A stretch of DNA of 64,000 nucleotides from Cloacibacterium normanense (GTDB taxonomy: Bacteria; Bacteroidota; Bacteroidia; Flavobacteriales; Weeksellaceae), in the NCBI RefSeq assembly GCF_002943105.1, contig NZ_PTPZ01000001.1:248001-312000 (forward strand), in the 5' to 3' direction. The translations under genes and the position numbers were made by a program. Positions 34,289 through 41,805 of the stretch are shown in pieces. The notes beneath the pieces were generated by a model. The model saw only the letters and a list, made by a program, of their open reading frames with translations, ran no database searches and had not been told where the DNA came from. Numbering within the stretch: position 1 is the stretch's first letter; the number at the start of each line of letters is the position of its first letter.

Positions 34289-36268
34289 TCAATATTTCAA
34301 AATTTTCTCTACAGCTTCTGCCAATTCTTCATTGGGCATAAATTGGTCTTCGAGCTTTTTATTGAACGGAATTGGCGTATCCATAGAAGCTACACGTAGA
34401 ATAGGAGCGTCTAAATCCTCAAAACAATGTTCAGTAATGAGTGCAGAGAGTTCCGCTCCGAAACCACAAGTTAAAGTATCTTCATGCAATATAATCACTT
34501 TATTGCATTTTTTCACTGATTCGTAAATGGTTTCAGTATCGAGTGGAACCAGCGTTCTTAAATCTATAATTTCTAAAGAAATTTCAGGATTTTTTTCTGC
34601 AAATTCCATTGCCATATGAACGCCTAAACCATAAGTGATAATGGTAATGTCATTTCCTTCTTTCACTGTTCTGGCTTTACCAAATGGAGTAGTGTAGAAT
34701 CCTTCTGGAACGTTTCCTTTCAGACTTCTGTATAATTTTTTATGTTCGAAAAACAATACTGGATTTGGGTCTTCAAAACTTTGAATCAATAAACCTTTTG
34801 CATCATCTGGAAACGCAGGATAAGCGATTTTCAATCCTGGAGTTTTGGTAAACCATGCTTCATTACTTTGAGAGTGAAAAGGTCCCGCTCCAGTTCCCGC
34901 TCCAGTTGGCATTCTTACCACTACATCTGCTTTTTGGTTCCATCTGTAATGTGTTTTTGCCAAATTATTAATGATTTGATTGAAACCTTCTGTCACGAAA
35001 TCTGCAAACTGCATTTCTACCATAGATTTGTAGCCATTAATGCTGAGTCCTAAACCAGAACCTACAATCGCAGCTTCACACAATGGTGTATTTCTCACTC
35101 TTTTTTTGCCAAATTTTTCAACAAAACCTTCTGTAATTTTAAAAGCGCCACCATATTCTGCAATATCTTGTCCCATCAAAACAAGATTGGGATGGTTTTT
35201 CATGGAAATTTCTATCGCTTCAGAAATCGCATCGATGAATCTTATTTCTCTGTTTTGTAATTTTTGTGGTAAGATTTCTTGATTATCAAAAGGCGCATAA
35301 ACATCTTCTAATTCTGTTTTTTTATTCGGAATGATTTCTGGTTCTGCGATGGTTTGGTCAAGTGCATCGTCAACTTGCTTTTTATAGGATTCTTTTATTT
35401 CTTCAATCAAATTTTGGGTTAAAATTCCTTCAGAAAGTAAGAATTGTTCATAGTTAGCAATTGGGTCTTGTTTTGTCCATTCTTCAATCATTCCTTCTGG
35501 ATAATAGGCCGTTCCTGAAGCTTCTTCATGACCTCTGAGTCTAAAAGTATTGCATTCTACCAATATAGGTCTAGGATTTTTTCTGATGCTTTCTGCTAAA
35601 TTTTTGAAAGTTTGGTAAACTTCCAAAATGTTATTTCCATTAATAGAATGGGCTTCTATTCCGTAGCCAATTCCCTTATCTGCGAATGATTTGCATCTAA
35701 ACTGTTCACGAGAAGGTGTAGAAAGTCCCCACTGATTATTTTCAACGACGATGATCACAGGCAAATTCCAAACAGCGGCAGTGTTTACCGCTTCGTGAAA
35801 ATCGCCTTCAGAAGCGCCACCATCACCAGTGTAAACTAGTGTGCATTTTTCTTCTTGATTCAATAAATGAGAAAGTGCAATTCCGTCTGCAACTCCCATT
35901 TGTGAACCCAAATGCGAAATCATTCCCACAATTTTGAATTCCTGAGTCCCGAAATGAAAACTTCTGTCTCTTCCTTTGGTGAAACCATTCATTTTTCCTT
36001 GAAACTGAGAAAAAAGTCTATCCAATGGAATTTCCCTTGAAGTAAAAACGCCTAAATTTCTATGCATGGTCAAGATGTATTCTTCTTTGTTCATCGAAAG
36101 AGCAGAACCTACAGAAGTGGCTTCTTGTCCCCAACTAGAAAACCATTTCGAAATTTTACCTTGGCGCAAAGCAATGAGCATTTTTTCTTCTATGGTTCTA
36201 GGTAAAACCATTGCTTTGTAAAGGTGGAGTAGTGTTTCATTATCAAGATTTTCGGTGTTGAAATTCAT
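34289..36268 (-). CDS. 2-oxoisovalerate (branched-chain) dehydrogenase E1, fused alpha and beta subunits
   Basis: 659 residues. Alpha part (1-~300): TPP motif GDGGASEGDFHEAVNTAAVWNLPVIIVVENN and RLRGHEEAS loop. Beta part (~325-659): REIRFIDAISEAIEISMKNHPNLVLMGQDIAEYGGAFKITEGF, RMPTGAGTGAGPFHSQSNEAWF, and C-terminal transketolase domain with GFGAELSALI. It decarboxylates branched-chain 2-oxo acids, feeding iso-fatty acid synthesis that dominates flavobacterial lipids. The E2 gene lies 2.3 kb upstream, separated by ribosomal genes, each with its own promoter. Fusion of the two subunits is usual in this phylum. Confidence 0.93.
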   Translation of the reverse strand: MNFNTENLDNETLLHLYKAMVLPRTIEEKMLIALRQGKISKWFSSWGQEATSVGSALSMNKEEYILTMHRNLGVFTSREIPLDRLFSQFQGKMNGFTKGRDRSFHFGTQEFKIVGMISHLGSQMGVADGIALSHLLNQEEKCTLVYTGDGGASEGDFHEAVNTAAVWNLPVIIVVENNQWGLSTPSREQFRCKSFADKGIGYGIEAHSINGNNILEVYQTFKNLAESIRKNPRPILVECNTFRLRGHEEASGTAYYPEGMIEEWTKQDPIANYEQFLLSEGILTQNLIEEIKESYKKQVDDALDQTIAEPEIIPNKKTELEDVYAPFDNQEILPQKLQNREIRFIDAISEAIEISMKNHPNLVLMGQDIAEYGGAFKITEGFVEKFGKKRVRNTPLCEAAIVGSGLGLSINGYKSMVEMQFADFVTEGFNQIINNLAKTHYRWNQKADVVVRMPTGAGTGAGPFHSQSNEAWFTKTPGLKIAYPAFPDDAKGLLIQSFEDPNPVLFFEHKKLYRSLKGNVPEGFYTTPFGKARTVKEGNDITIITYGLGVHMAMEFAEKNPEISLEIIDLRTLVPLDTETIYESVKKCNKVIILHEDTLTCGFGAELSALITEHCFEDLDAPILRVASMDTPIPFNKKLEDQFMPNEELAEAVEKILKY

Positions 36269-36284
36269 AAGGAAAGTTTAAATT

Positions 36285-36292
36285 CAAAAATA
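36285..36292 (-). promoter_or_regulatory. -7 element (TATTTTTG) of the E1 gene
   Basis: Exact TAnnTTTG on the minus strand, with TTG 17 nt upstream of the element; 16 nt before the ATG at 36268. Confidence 0.75.
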
Positions 36293-36384
36293 ATCAAATG
36301 TGATGAGAGCAACAATTTATAAATTGCCAAATTTTCAATAAAGTCTAGATAAATTATCTATTTGTGAAATGAAAAGCATAAAAA

Positions 36385-36410
36385 AACGCTCTCAAAATTT
36401 TGAGAGCGTT
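36385..36410 (-). terminator. Terminator of the rpsF-rpsR-rplI operon
   Basis: 26-bp perfect palindrome (arms AACGCTCTCAAAA) with a T run on the minus strand, 23 nt after rplI. Confidence 0.9.
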
Positions 36411-36433
36411 CTTAATATTTATAAGTCTGAATT

Positions 36434-36910
36434 TTAAGCTTCAGTGTTTGCTTCTTCAGCAACTACATCAGAAACAACTTCGAATTCATATTCGAATTCT
36501 ACGTTTCTGTGAGGTCTTACTTTAGCAGAGAATTTACCTGTTCTCTTGATAGTGTTTCCAGGGATTTTGATGTATTTTTTGTCTACTTCTACACCAGCTT
36601 TAGCTAATTCTTCAGCTAAAGTAGCATTGTTAATAGAACCAAAAATCTTATCACCTGCACCAGCTTTAGCAGAGATAGAAATGGTAGTAGCTTTTAATTT
36701 TTCGATGATTGCAGTTGCAGCAGCGATTAATTTAGCTTCTTCTTCTTTTCTAGCTTCTAAAGTAGCTTCTAGAGCAGCTTTATTCTTAGGAGTTGCAAGA
36801 AGTGCATAACCTTGAGGAATTAAGAAGTTTCTTGCGTAACCTGGTTTTACATTTACTGTATCAAACTCAAGACCTAAGTTTTCTACGTCTTTTTTTAGGA
36901 TAATTTCCAT
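36434..36910 (-). CDS. rplI: 50S ribosomal protein bL9
   Basis: 158 residues. N-terminal RNA-binding domain MEIILKKDVENLGLEFDTVNVKPGYARNFLIPQGYALLAT, the long connecting helix (KAALEATLEARKEEEAKLIAAATAIIEKLK) and the C-terminal domain (GAGDKIFGSINNATLAEELAKAG...IKRTGKFSAKVRPHRNVEFEYEFEVV), followed by a short acidic tail. Third gene of the conserved rpsF-rpsR-rplI operon. Confidence 0.98.
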   Translation of the reverse strand: MEIILKKDVENLGLEFDTVNVKPGYARNFLIPQGYALLATPKNKAALEATLEARKEEEAKLIAAATAIIEKLKATTISISAKAGAGDKIFGSINNATLAEELAKAGVEVDKKYIKIPGNTIKRTGKFSAKVRPHRNVEFEYEFEVVSDVVAEEANTEA

Positions 36911-36983
36911 TGTTGTTGTCCTTTTTTGTTTTAAAAAGTTAGGTTTAGTGAGCTAAAACCAACAATTTATTTTTTGTTAATAA

Positions 36984-37286
36984 TTATTTTAATAAGTCTG
37001 CTACGTAAGGCATTAAAGCTAAGTGTCTAGCTCTTTTGATTGCTGCAGAAACTTTTCTTTGATATTTAAGAGAAGTACCTGTATATCTTCTTGGTAAAAT
37101 TTTACCTTGTTCGTTTACGAACTGTAATAAGAAGTCAGCATCTTTATAGTCTACGTATTTAATACCGAATTTTTTGAATCTACAGTATTTTTTATCAGAT
37201 TTAGTATTGATATCAAGTGGAGTAAGGAATTTTACTTCTGATTCACCTCCAGCTGATGCTTGTTTTGCCATGTCGTCGATTGCCAT
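36984..37286 (-). CDS. rpsR: 30S ribosomal protein bS18
   Basis: 100 residues; core [64 protein letters not shown] is bS18. The ~22-residue N-terminal extension ([20 protein letters not shown]) is common in Flavobacteriia. The core retains one Cys only, the zinc-free form. Confidence 0.98.
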   Translation of the reverse strand: MAIDDMAKQASAGGESEVKFLTPLDINTKSDKKYCRFKKFGIKYVDYKDADFLLQFVNEQGKILPRRYTGTSLKYQRKVSAAIKRARHLALMPYVADLLK

Positions 37287-37313
37287 TTTTGTAAATTTTT
37301 TAAGGGTTAAAAA

Positions 37314-37655
37314 TTAAGCTTTAGCAGTTTTTACTTTAGCTCTTCTTTTCACTGCGTATTCTACGCCATGCTTATCAAGTTTAGTAGTTAAGTAACGGAT
37401 TACTCTCTCGTCACGTTTGAAAGCAGTTTCTAAACCTGCAACTACAGTACCTTCACCTTTGAATTCAATCAAAGTGTAGAATCCATTCTTTTTTAATTGA
37501 ATAGGATAAGCTAATTTTTTAAGACCCCAATTTTCTTTAGCAACGATTTCGCAGTTGTGCTCTTTTAAGAAGTCTTCGAATTTTTTAACTGCTTCCTCCA
37601 CCTGAGCGTCAGATAGAACGGGAGTTAAAATGAAAACAGTTTCGTAATTGTTCAT
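37314..37655 (-). CDS. rpsF: 30S ribosomal protein bS6
   Basis: 113 residues, [69 protein letters not shown] and the [14 protein letters not shown] block are diagnostic. First gene of the operon; a promoter element lies 34 nt upstream. Confidence 0.98.
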   Translation of the reverse strand: MNNYETVFILTPVLSDAQVEEAVKKFEDFLKEHNCEIVAKENWGLKKLAYPIQLKKNGFYTLIEFKGEGTVVAGLETAFKRDERVIRYLTTKLDKHGVEYAVKRRAKVKTAKA

Positions 37656-37689
37656 AATGTTAAAAATATTTGTTAATTATTTCGAGGTG

Positions 37690-37697
37690 CAAAAGTA
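37690..37697 (-). promoter_or_regulatory. -7 element (TACTTTTG) of the rpsF operon
   Basis: Exact TAnnTTTG on the minus strand with a TTG 20 nt upstream, the best-spaced promoter of the window. Confidence 0.8.
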
Positions 37698-37773
37698 TTG
37701 AAACTTTTTTAAATACACAATATTGATGTGATAATTTGTTGATTTAATGATGTGTTAATGCCAGAATTTAGAT

Positions 37774-38250
37774 TTATTTCGCTAAATTTTCTATTCCATC
37801 TTTGTCTAAACGGAACACCGTCCATTCGTCCATTGGTTTTGCACCAAGAGATTTGTAAAATTCTATAGAAGGCGTGTTCCAATCAAGTACGCTCCATTCT
37901 AATCTACCACAGTTTCTATCTTTGGCAATTCTAGCCAATTCTACTAAAAGTGCTTTTCCGTAACCTTTTCCACGCATTTCTGGTTCTACGAAAAGGTCTT
38001 CTAAGTAAATGCCTGGTTTGCCAACAAACGTAGAAAAATTGTGAAAATAGAGTGCAAAACCAACTGGTTTTTCGTCTTCTTCTGCGATGAGAACTTCTGC
38101 AAATTTTTTCTCAAAAATATTGGTGCGAAGTTCTTCTACTGAAGTAATGACATCATTTTCTAGTTTTTCGTAAACTGCGAGTTTGTAGATTAAATTAAAG
38201 ATAGTTTCTGTGTCTTCTGGTGTTGCTTTACGGATTTGGAAGTTAGGCAT
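37774..38250 (-). CDS. GNAT-family N-acetyltransferase (diamine acetyltransferase-like)
   Basis: 158 residues with the acetyl-CoA binding motif LEDLFVEPEMRGKGYGKALLVELARIA (R-G-x-G-x-G/A form RGKGYG) and a C-terminal GRLEWSVLDWNTPSIEFYKSLGAKPMDEWTVFRLD, which is like the spermidine/spermine and thialysine acetyltransferase branch. Substrate not determinable. Upstream (38251-38614) lies a gene-free, repeat-rich stretch. Confidence 0.88.
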   Translation of the reverse strand: MPNFQIRKATPEDTETIFNLIYKLAVYEKLENDVITSVEELRTNIFEKKFAEVLIAEEDEKPVGFALYFHNFSTFVGKPGIYLEDLFVEPEMRGKGYGKALLVELARIAKDRNCGRLEWSVLDWNTPSIEFYKSLGAKPMDEWTVFRLDKDGIENLAK

Positions 38251-38277
38251 TATTATTTTAATTTATTAAGTGTTTAT

Positions 38278-38345
38278 TTTGTTATTCCGAAGGAATCTCT
38301 ACAAAGATTATTCATTGTGAAATCTACATTCCTACGCAATGACAA
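38278..38345. repeat. Dispersed repeat of the 'GTTATTCCGAAGGAATC...CCTACGCAATGACAAAC' type
   Basis: Gene-free stretch. GGAATCT and AGATT parts plus a terminal CCTACGCAATGACAAAC form an imperfect inverted arrangement (TATTCCGAAGGAATC versus ACATTCCTACGCAATGAC). I recall this as a common intergenic phrase of Chryseobacterium-like genomes. It may form a long imperfect hairpin. Confidence 0.4.
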
Positions 38346-38411
38346 ACAGTATGATTAAGTTAATGAAAGTTCAATTTTTTTCAAAAATAGCAATTTTTTG
38401 ACGAAAACGTA

Positions 38412-38553
38412 ACTAGCCCCGATTGCAGCGACATCCTTTTTCTTAGATTGGGAATTGCGGTTGCAAGAAAAAGATATAGCGGAAAGCGGGAAATGCTTCT
38501 AAAACACCCCGTCAATCTCGCTAAAGCGGATTGACACCCCTCTAAAAGAGGGG
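38412..38553. repeat. Composite hairpin element (three stem-loops)
   Basis: First part 38412-38495: CTAGCCCC...ATCCTTTTTCTT (38433-38444) pairing with AAGAAAAAGAT (38465-38475), closed by CCCC and GCGGG. Second: GTCAATC/GATTGAC (38511-38535) with inner CGC/GCG. Third: CCCCTCT/AGAGGGG (38537-38553). It fills most of the 364-nt gap between the E2 and acetyltransferase genes. No ORF of note. Confidence 0.6.
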
Positions 38554-38566
38554 AATCCACAAAAAA

Positions 38567-38592
38567 AAACCTCCGAAAAATTTCGAAGGTTT
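38567..38592 (-). terminator. Terminator of the E2 gene
   Basis: 12-bp stem with one mismatch (AAACCTCCGAAA / TTTCGAAGGTTT) followed on the minus strand by a T run; 22 nt after the E2 stop. Confidence 0.85.
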
Positions 38593-38614
38593 CTTTTATC
38601 TTTTTACTTGACTC

Positions 38615-39922
38615 TTAAATTTCTGTATTCATGTCCCAATTTTGTAGGTAATCATGAACATGTTTTAGGAACATTCCTCCAAGAGAACCGTCTACAACTC
38701 TGTGGTCATAAGAATGACTCATAAACATCATTTGACGGATGCCAATCATGTCGCCATCTTTGGTTTCAATAACTGCTGGCTTTTTCACAATCGCACCAAT
38801 TGCCAAAATCGCAACTTGCGGTTGAGGAATAATAGGCGTTCCCATTAAATTTCCGAAAGTTCCTACGTTTGAAATGGTGTAAGTAGCACCTTGAGTATCT
38901 TCTGGACGAAGTTTTTTGTTTCTTGCTCTGTACGCTAAATCGTTAATTGCTTTTGCCAATCCAGAAAGTGATAATTGGTCAGCATTTTTAATCACAGGAA
39001 CGATAAGGTTTCCGTCTGGTAAAGCAGTTGCCATACCAATGTTGATATTTTTCTTTTTGATGATTTTGTCGCCATCTACAGAAACATTAATCATTGGGAA
39101 ATCCTGAATAGCTTTTACCACAGCTTTCACGAAAATAGGCATGAAAGTTAATTTTTCGCCTTCACGTTTTTCGAAAATATCTTTATGTTTAGCTCTCCAT
39201 TTTACCACATTCGTTACATCTGATTCTATGAAAGAAGTTACGTGTGGCGAAGTTCTCTTAGAATTAACCATAGCATCTGCAATGATTTTTCTAACTCTAT
39301 CCATTGGGATAATTTCGTCACCTTCTGAAACCGGAACTGGCGCAGATTGCGGAGCAGCAGCAACTGGAGCAGTTACTTGAACTGGCGCAGCAACTGGAGT
39401 AGAAGTGCCTCTGTTTTTTACAAAAGCCAAAATATCTTCTTTGGTAATTCTGCCTTCTAAACCAGAACCTTTAATGGTTTTAAGTTCTGCTTCAGAAATA
39501 TTTTCTTCTTGAGCAATAGATTTTACGAGTGGAGAAAGATAAACATCTCCAGAAAATTCTTGAGGAGTAGAAGTAGTAGCTAAAGGTTTTTCTAATACTT
39601 TTACTACTTCTGTAGCAGGAACTTCAGTTTTAGGCTCTTCTGCTTTCGGAGTTTCTACAACTGGTGCAGCTTCTCCTTCACCTGCAATGTCTAAAATAGC
39701 GATTGCTTCACCGATTTTAGCAACTTCGTCTTTATGTTTTAAAATTTTTACAATTTTACCAGAAACTGGTGTAGGAACATCAGAGTCTACTTTGTCGGTA
39801 GCAATTTCTACCACAGAATCATCTTCATTTACGGTGTCGCCTTCATTATATAACCAACTGATAATAGTAGCTTCCATCACGCCTTCTCCCATGCTTGGAA
39901 GGATTAATTTGTATTCTGCCAT
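38615..39922 (-). CDS. Dihydrolipoamide acyltransferase E2 (branched-chain 2-oxo acid dehydrogenase type)
   Basis: 435 residues: one lipoyl domain (1-~80) with lipoylated Lys in EIATDKVDSDVP, an Ala/Pro/Glu-rich linker, a peripheral-subunit binding domain (YLSPLVKSIAQEENISEAELKTIKGSGLEGRITKEDILAF), a second linker and the catalytic domain with HxxxDG in SHSYDHRVVDGSLGG. Partner of the fused E1 encoded 2.3 kb away. The lipoate is supplied by LipB, whose gene also lies in this block. Branched-chain rather than pyruvate specificity is inferred from the E1. Confidence 0.93.
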   Translation of the reverse strand: MAEYKLILPSMGEGVMEATIISWLYNEGDTVNEDDSVVEIATDKVDSDVPTPVSGKIVKILKHKDEVAKIGEAIAILDIAGEGEAAPVVETPKAEEPKTEVPATEVVKVLEKPLATTSTPQEFSGDVYLSPLVKSIAQEENISEAELKTIKGSGLEGRITKEDILAFVKNRGTSTPVAAPVQVTAPVAAAPQSAPVPVSEGDEIIPMDRVRKIIADAMVNSKRTSPHVTSFIESDVTNVVKWRAKHKDIFEKREGEKLTFMPIFVKAVVKAIQDFPMINVSVDGDKIIKKKNINIGMATALPDGNLIVPVIKNADQLSLSGLAKAINDLAYRARNKKLRPEDTQGATYTISNVGTFGNLMGTPIIPQPQVAILAIGAIVKKPAVIETKDGDMIGIRQMMFMSHSYDHRVVDGSLGGMFLKHVHDYLQNWDMNTEI

Positions 39923-39941
39923 TTTACTTTTTGAATTTTCA

Positions 39942-39949
39942 CAAAGATA
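39942..39949 (-). promoter_or_regulatory. -7 element (TATCTTTG) of the E2 gene
   Basis: Exact TAnnTTTG on the minus strand, 19 nt before the ATG at 39922. Confidence 0.7.
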
Positions 39950-40072
39950 AAAATTTTTTGGAATTACGAATTAATAAAAATTAGATACTTTTTTTATGAA
40001 TTTTCTAATGGGGAGGTTTTAGGATTCTGAGAAACTTTCAAAAATTTATTTCTGAGGTTTTTTAAAAATCAA

Positions 40073-40080
40073 TACTTTTG
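40073..40080 (+). promoter_or_regulatory. -7 element (TACTTTTG) of the ABM monooxygenase gene
   Basis: Exact TAnnTTTG 21 nt before the ATG at 40102. Confidence 0.7.
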
Positions 40081-40101
40081 TTTTAGAAATTACAGTCAGT
40101 T

Positions 40102-40392
40102 ATGAATTTACACATTGTAGCATTATTTAGATTTAAAGAGAATCACCTTTTTGATGCGATAGAATTATTGAAAAAATTAGTAATAGAAACCAGAAAAGAA
40201 GAAGGTTGTCTTCAATATGATTTAATAGAAGACCGAGAAAACAAAGGCACTTTTTTCTTAATTGAACTTTGGGAAACCGAAGAACATCATCATTTACATG
40301 CAGGAACAGAACATCTTTTTGCTTTTAGACAAAACGCAACTCCGCTGATGGAATCTCAAACGGAGGTTTACAGAGGAGCGAAGATTTTTTAA
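40102..40392 (+). CDS. Antibiotic biosynthesis monooxygenase (ABM/YgiN-like) domain protein
   Basis: 96-residue ferredoxin-like ABM protein. Pattern: IVALFRFKENHLFDAIELLKKLVIETRKEEGCLQYDLIEDRENKGTFFLIELWETEEHHHLHAGTEH. Members are cofactor-free quinol oxidases or haem-degrading enzymes; the YgiN-like length and EEGCLQY motif favour a quinol monooxygenase-type role. Single-gene unit with its own promoter, convergent to lipB. Confidence 0.85.
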   Translation: MNLHIVALFRFKENHLFDAIELLKKLVIETRKEEGCLQYDLIEDRENKGTFFLIELWETEEHHHLHAGTEHLFAFRQNATPLMESQTEVYRGAKIF

Positions 40393-40399
40393 AAAGAAA

Positions 40400-40425
40400 A
40401 AGCGAAACTTAAAAAAGTTCCGCTT
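40400..40425 (-). terminator. Terminator overlapping the lipB stop codon
   Basis: 11-bp stem with one mismatch (AAGCGAAACTT / AAGTTCCGCTT); on the minus strand it is followed by CTTTTTCTTTTT. Confidence 0.65.
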
Positions 40426-41122
40426 CGAAAACATCTTGAAAATGTTTTTTTATTTTTTCTTTTACTTCTTCTACGTCTATTTCACGTTCAAGCTCTCTTT
40501 TTAGAGAAGTAACGGCTTTGTCCTTAATTCCGCAAGGAATAATGTATTCGAAATATCGTAAGTCTGTATTGATATTGATGGCAAAACCGTGCATAGTCAC
40601 CCATTTTGAAGTTTTAACGCCCAATGCACAAATTTTTCTAGCATAAGGTTTTCCTACATCGAGCCAAACTCCAGTTTCGCCCACACTTCTTTCACCTTTT
40701 AAACCGTATTCTGCAATGGTTCTGATGATTACTTCTTCTAGATTTCTCATATATAAATGAATATCTGATTTGAAGTTGTCTAAATCTAAAATCGGATAGC
40801 CTACAAGTTGACCAAAACCGTGATAAGTAATGTCTCCACCGCGATTGGTTTTTACGAAAGTGGCGTCTATTTCTTTTAGTTTACTTTCATTAGCAAGCAT
40901 ATTGTGCTCATCACCAGATTTTCCTAAAGTGTAAACATGTGGGTGTTCTACAAACAGTAAATAATTAGGAGTAGTTTCGGGTTCTTGGTCTTCGTTTTCT
41001 CTGTTTTTGATTTTAATGGCAATGATTTCATCCATTAAAGATTGTTGATATTCAAAAGCCTCAAGATAATTTTTAAGACCCAATTCTTCGAATTTTATTT
41101 TTTTGTTTTGTGAAGCGTTCAT
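40409..41122 (-). CDS. lipB: Lipoyl(octanoyl) transferase
   Basis: 237 residues. Transfers octanoyl from ACP to lipoyl domains. Seen: FVEHPHVYTLGKSGDEHNML, RGGDITYHGFGQLVGYPILDL, catalytic Lys in RKICALGVKTSKWVTMHGFAININTDL and catalytic Cys in EYIIPCGIKDKAVTSL. ATG at 41122 chosen; the GTG at 41140 falls in the -7 element. Likely target: the BCKDH E2 encoded nearby, along with other lipoyl enzymes. Confidence 0.96.
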   Translation of the reverse strand: MNASQNKKIKFEELGLKNYLEAFEYQQSLMDEIIAIKIKNRENEDQEPETTPNYLLFVEHPHVYTLGKSGDEHNMLANESKLKEIDATFVKTNRGGDITYHGFGQLVGYPILDLDNFKSDIHLYMRNLEEVIIRTIAEYGLKGERSVGETGVWLDVGKPYARKICALGVKTSKWVTMHGFAININTDLRYFEYIIPCGIKDKAVTSLKRELEREIDVEEVKEKIKKHFQDVFEAELF

Positions 41123-41139
41123 TTCTAATTTTTGGTTCA

Positions 41140-41147
41140 CAAAAATA
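41140..41147 (-). promoter_or_regulatory. -7 element (TATTTTTG) of lipB
   Basis: Exact TAnnTTTG on the minus strand 17 nt before the lipB ATG. Confidence 0.7.
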
Positions 41148-41236
41148 AGTTTTTTTTAATAATTATGCTTCGAATAAATTTTAAAAAAATCTGATATGAT
41201 TTTTAGCATTTTGAAAAAAGGGAAGGCTTTATTCGC

Positions 41237-41244
41237 TAAATTTG
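41237..41244 (+). promoter_or_regulatory. -7 element (TAAATTTG) of the cytochrome c gene
   Basis: Exact TAnnTTTG with TTTG at 41210-41213 (23-nt spacer), 34 nt before the ATG. Confidence 0.75.
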
Positions 41245-41278
41245 TGAAAATTTAAAAATAAATAAAAATATTATATCT

Positions 41279-41671
41279 ATGAAAAGAGTAATTTTAACAC
41301 TAGCTTTCGGTGCATTAGTAGCGGTTTCTTGTTCTAAAAAAGAAGAGCTAGTAAAAGAATCAAATGTAATGTTGCCAGAACCTACAGAGCAAACTGCTGC
41401 TACAGCTGCTGCAACTCCTGAAGAAGAAGGTAAAGCATTAATTGCAGGTTCAGATTGCCTTACTTGTCATAAAGAGGATGCTAAATTAGTAGGTCCTTCT
41501 TATCAAGATGTAGCGGCTAAATATACTGAAGCAGATATTGATATGTTAGCAGATAAAATCATTAACGGTGGTAGTGGAGTTTGGGGAGAAGTTCCTATGT
41601 CTGCTCACGCTGGAATGGATAAAGAAAATGCTAAAAAAATGGTGAAATATATTCTTACCTTAAAAAAATAA
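41279..41671 (+). CDS. Class I cytochrome c, lipoprotein (c551/c552-like)
   Basis: 130 residues. Lipoprotein signal with AVSCSKK lipobox, an Ala/Glu-rich linker, then a monohaem domain: haem site CLTCH (residues ~61-65), distal Met in VPMSAHAGM, and C-terminal helix ENAKKMVKYILTLKK. Periplasmic electron carrier, probably between the quinol-oxidising complex and a cytochrome oxidase. Own promoter and terminator. Confidence 0.93.
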   Translation: MKRVILTLAFGALVAVSCSKKEELVKESNVMLPEPTEQTAATAAATPEEEGKALIAGSDCLTCHKEDAKLVGPSYQDVAAKYTEADIDMLADKIINGGSGVWGEVPMSAHAGMDKENAKKMVKYILTLKK

Positions 41672-41702
41672 ACAATTGTACCAATTGTGATTTTAACAGA
41701 AG

Positions 41703-41727
41703 GCAACCTTTTTGGGTTGCTTTTTTC
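41703..41727 (+). terminator. Terminator of the cytochrome c gene
   Basis: GCAACC/GGTTGC stem with a 6-nt loop and TTTTTT tail. Confidence 0.8.
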
Positions 41728-41774
41728 TTGACCAAGCTAATTTTTAAGAAATTTAAAAATTCGTAAAAAATCCT

Positions 41775-41782
41775 TATTTTTG
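41775..41782 (+). promoter_or_regulatory. -7 element (TATTTTTG) of lysS
   Basis: Exact TAnnTTTG 23 nt before the lysS ATG at 41806. Confidence 0.75.
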
Positions 41783-41805
41783 CAATTCCAAAAAATTGAA
41801 AAACA

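Noticed and set aside
38281-38614. Riboswitch upstream of the acetyltransferase gene
   Set aside because: The hairpins match dispersed-repeat style, the last is the E2 terminator, and no known aptamer core was recognised.
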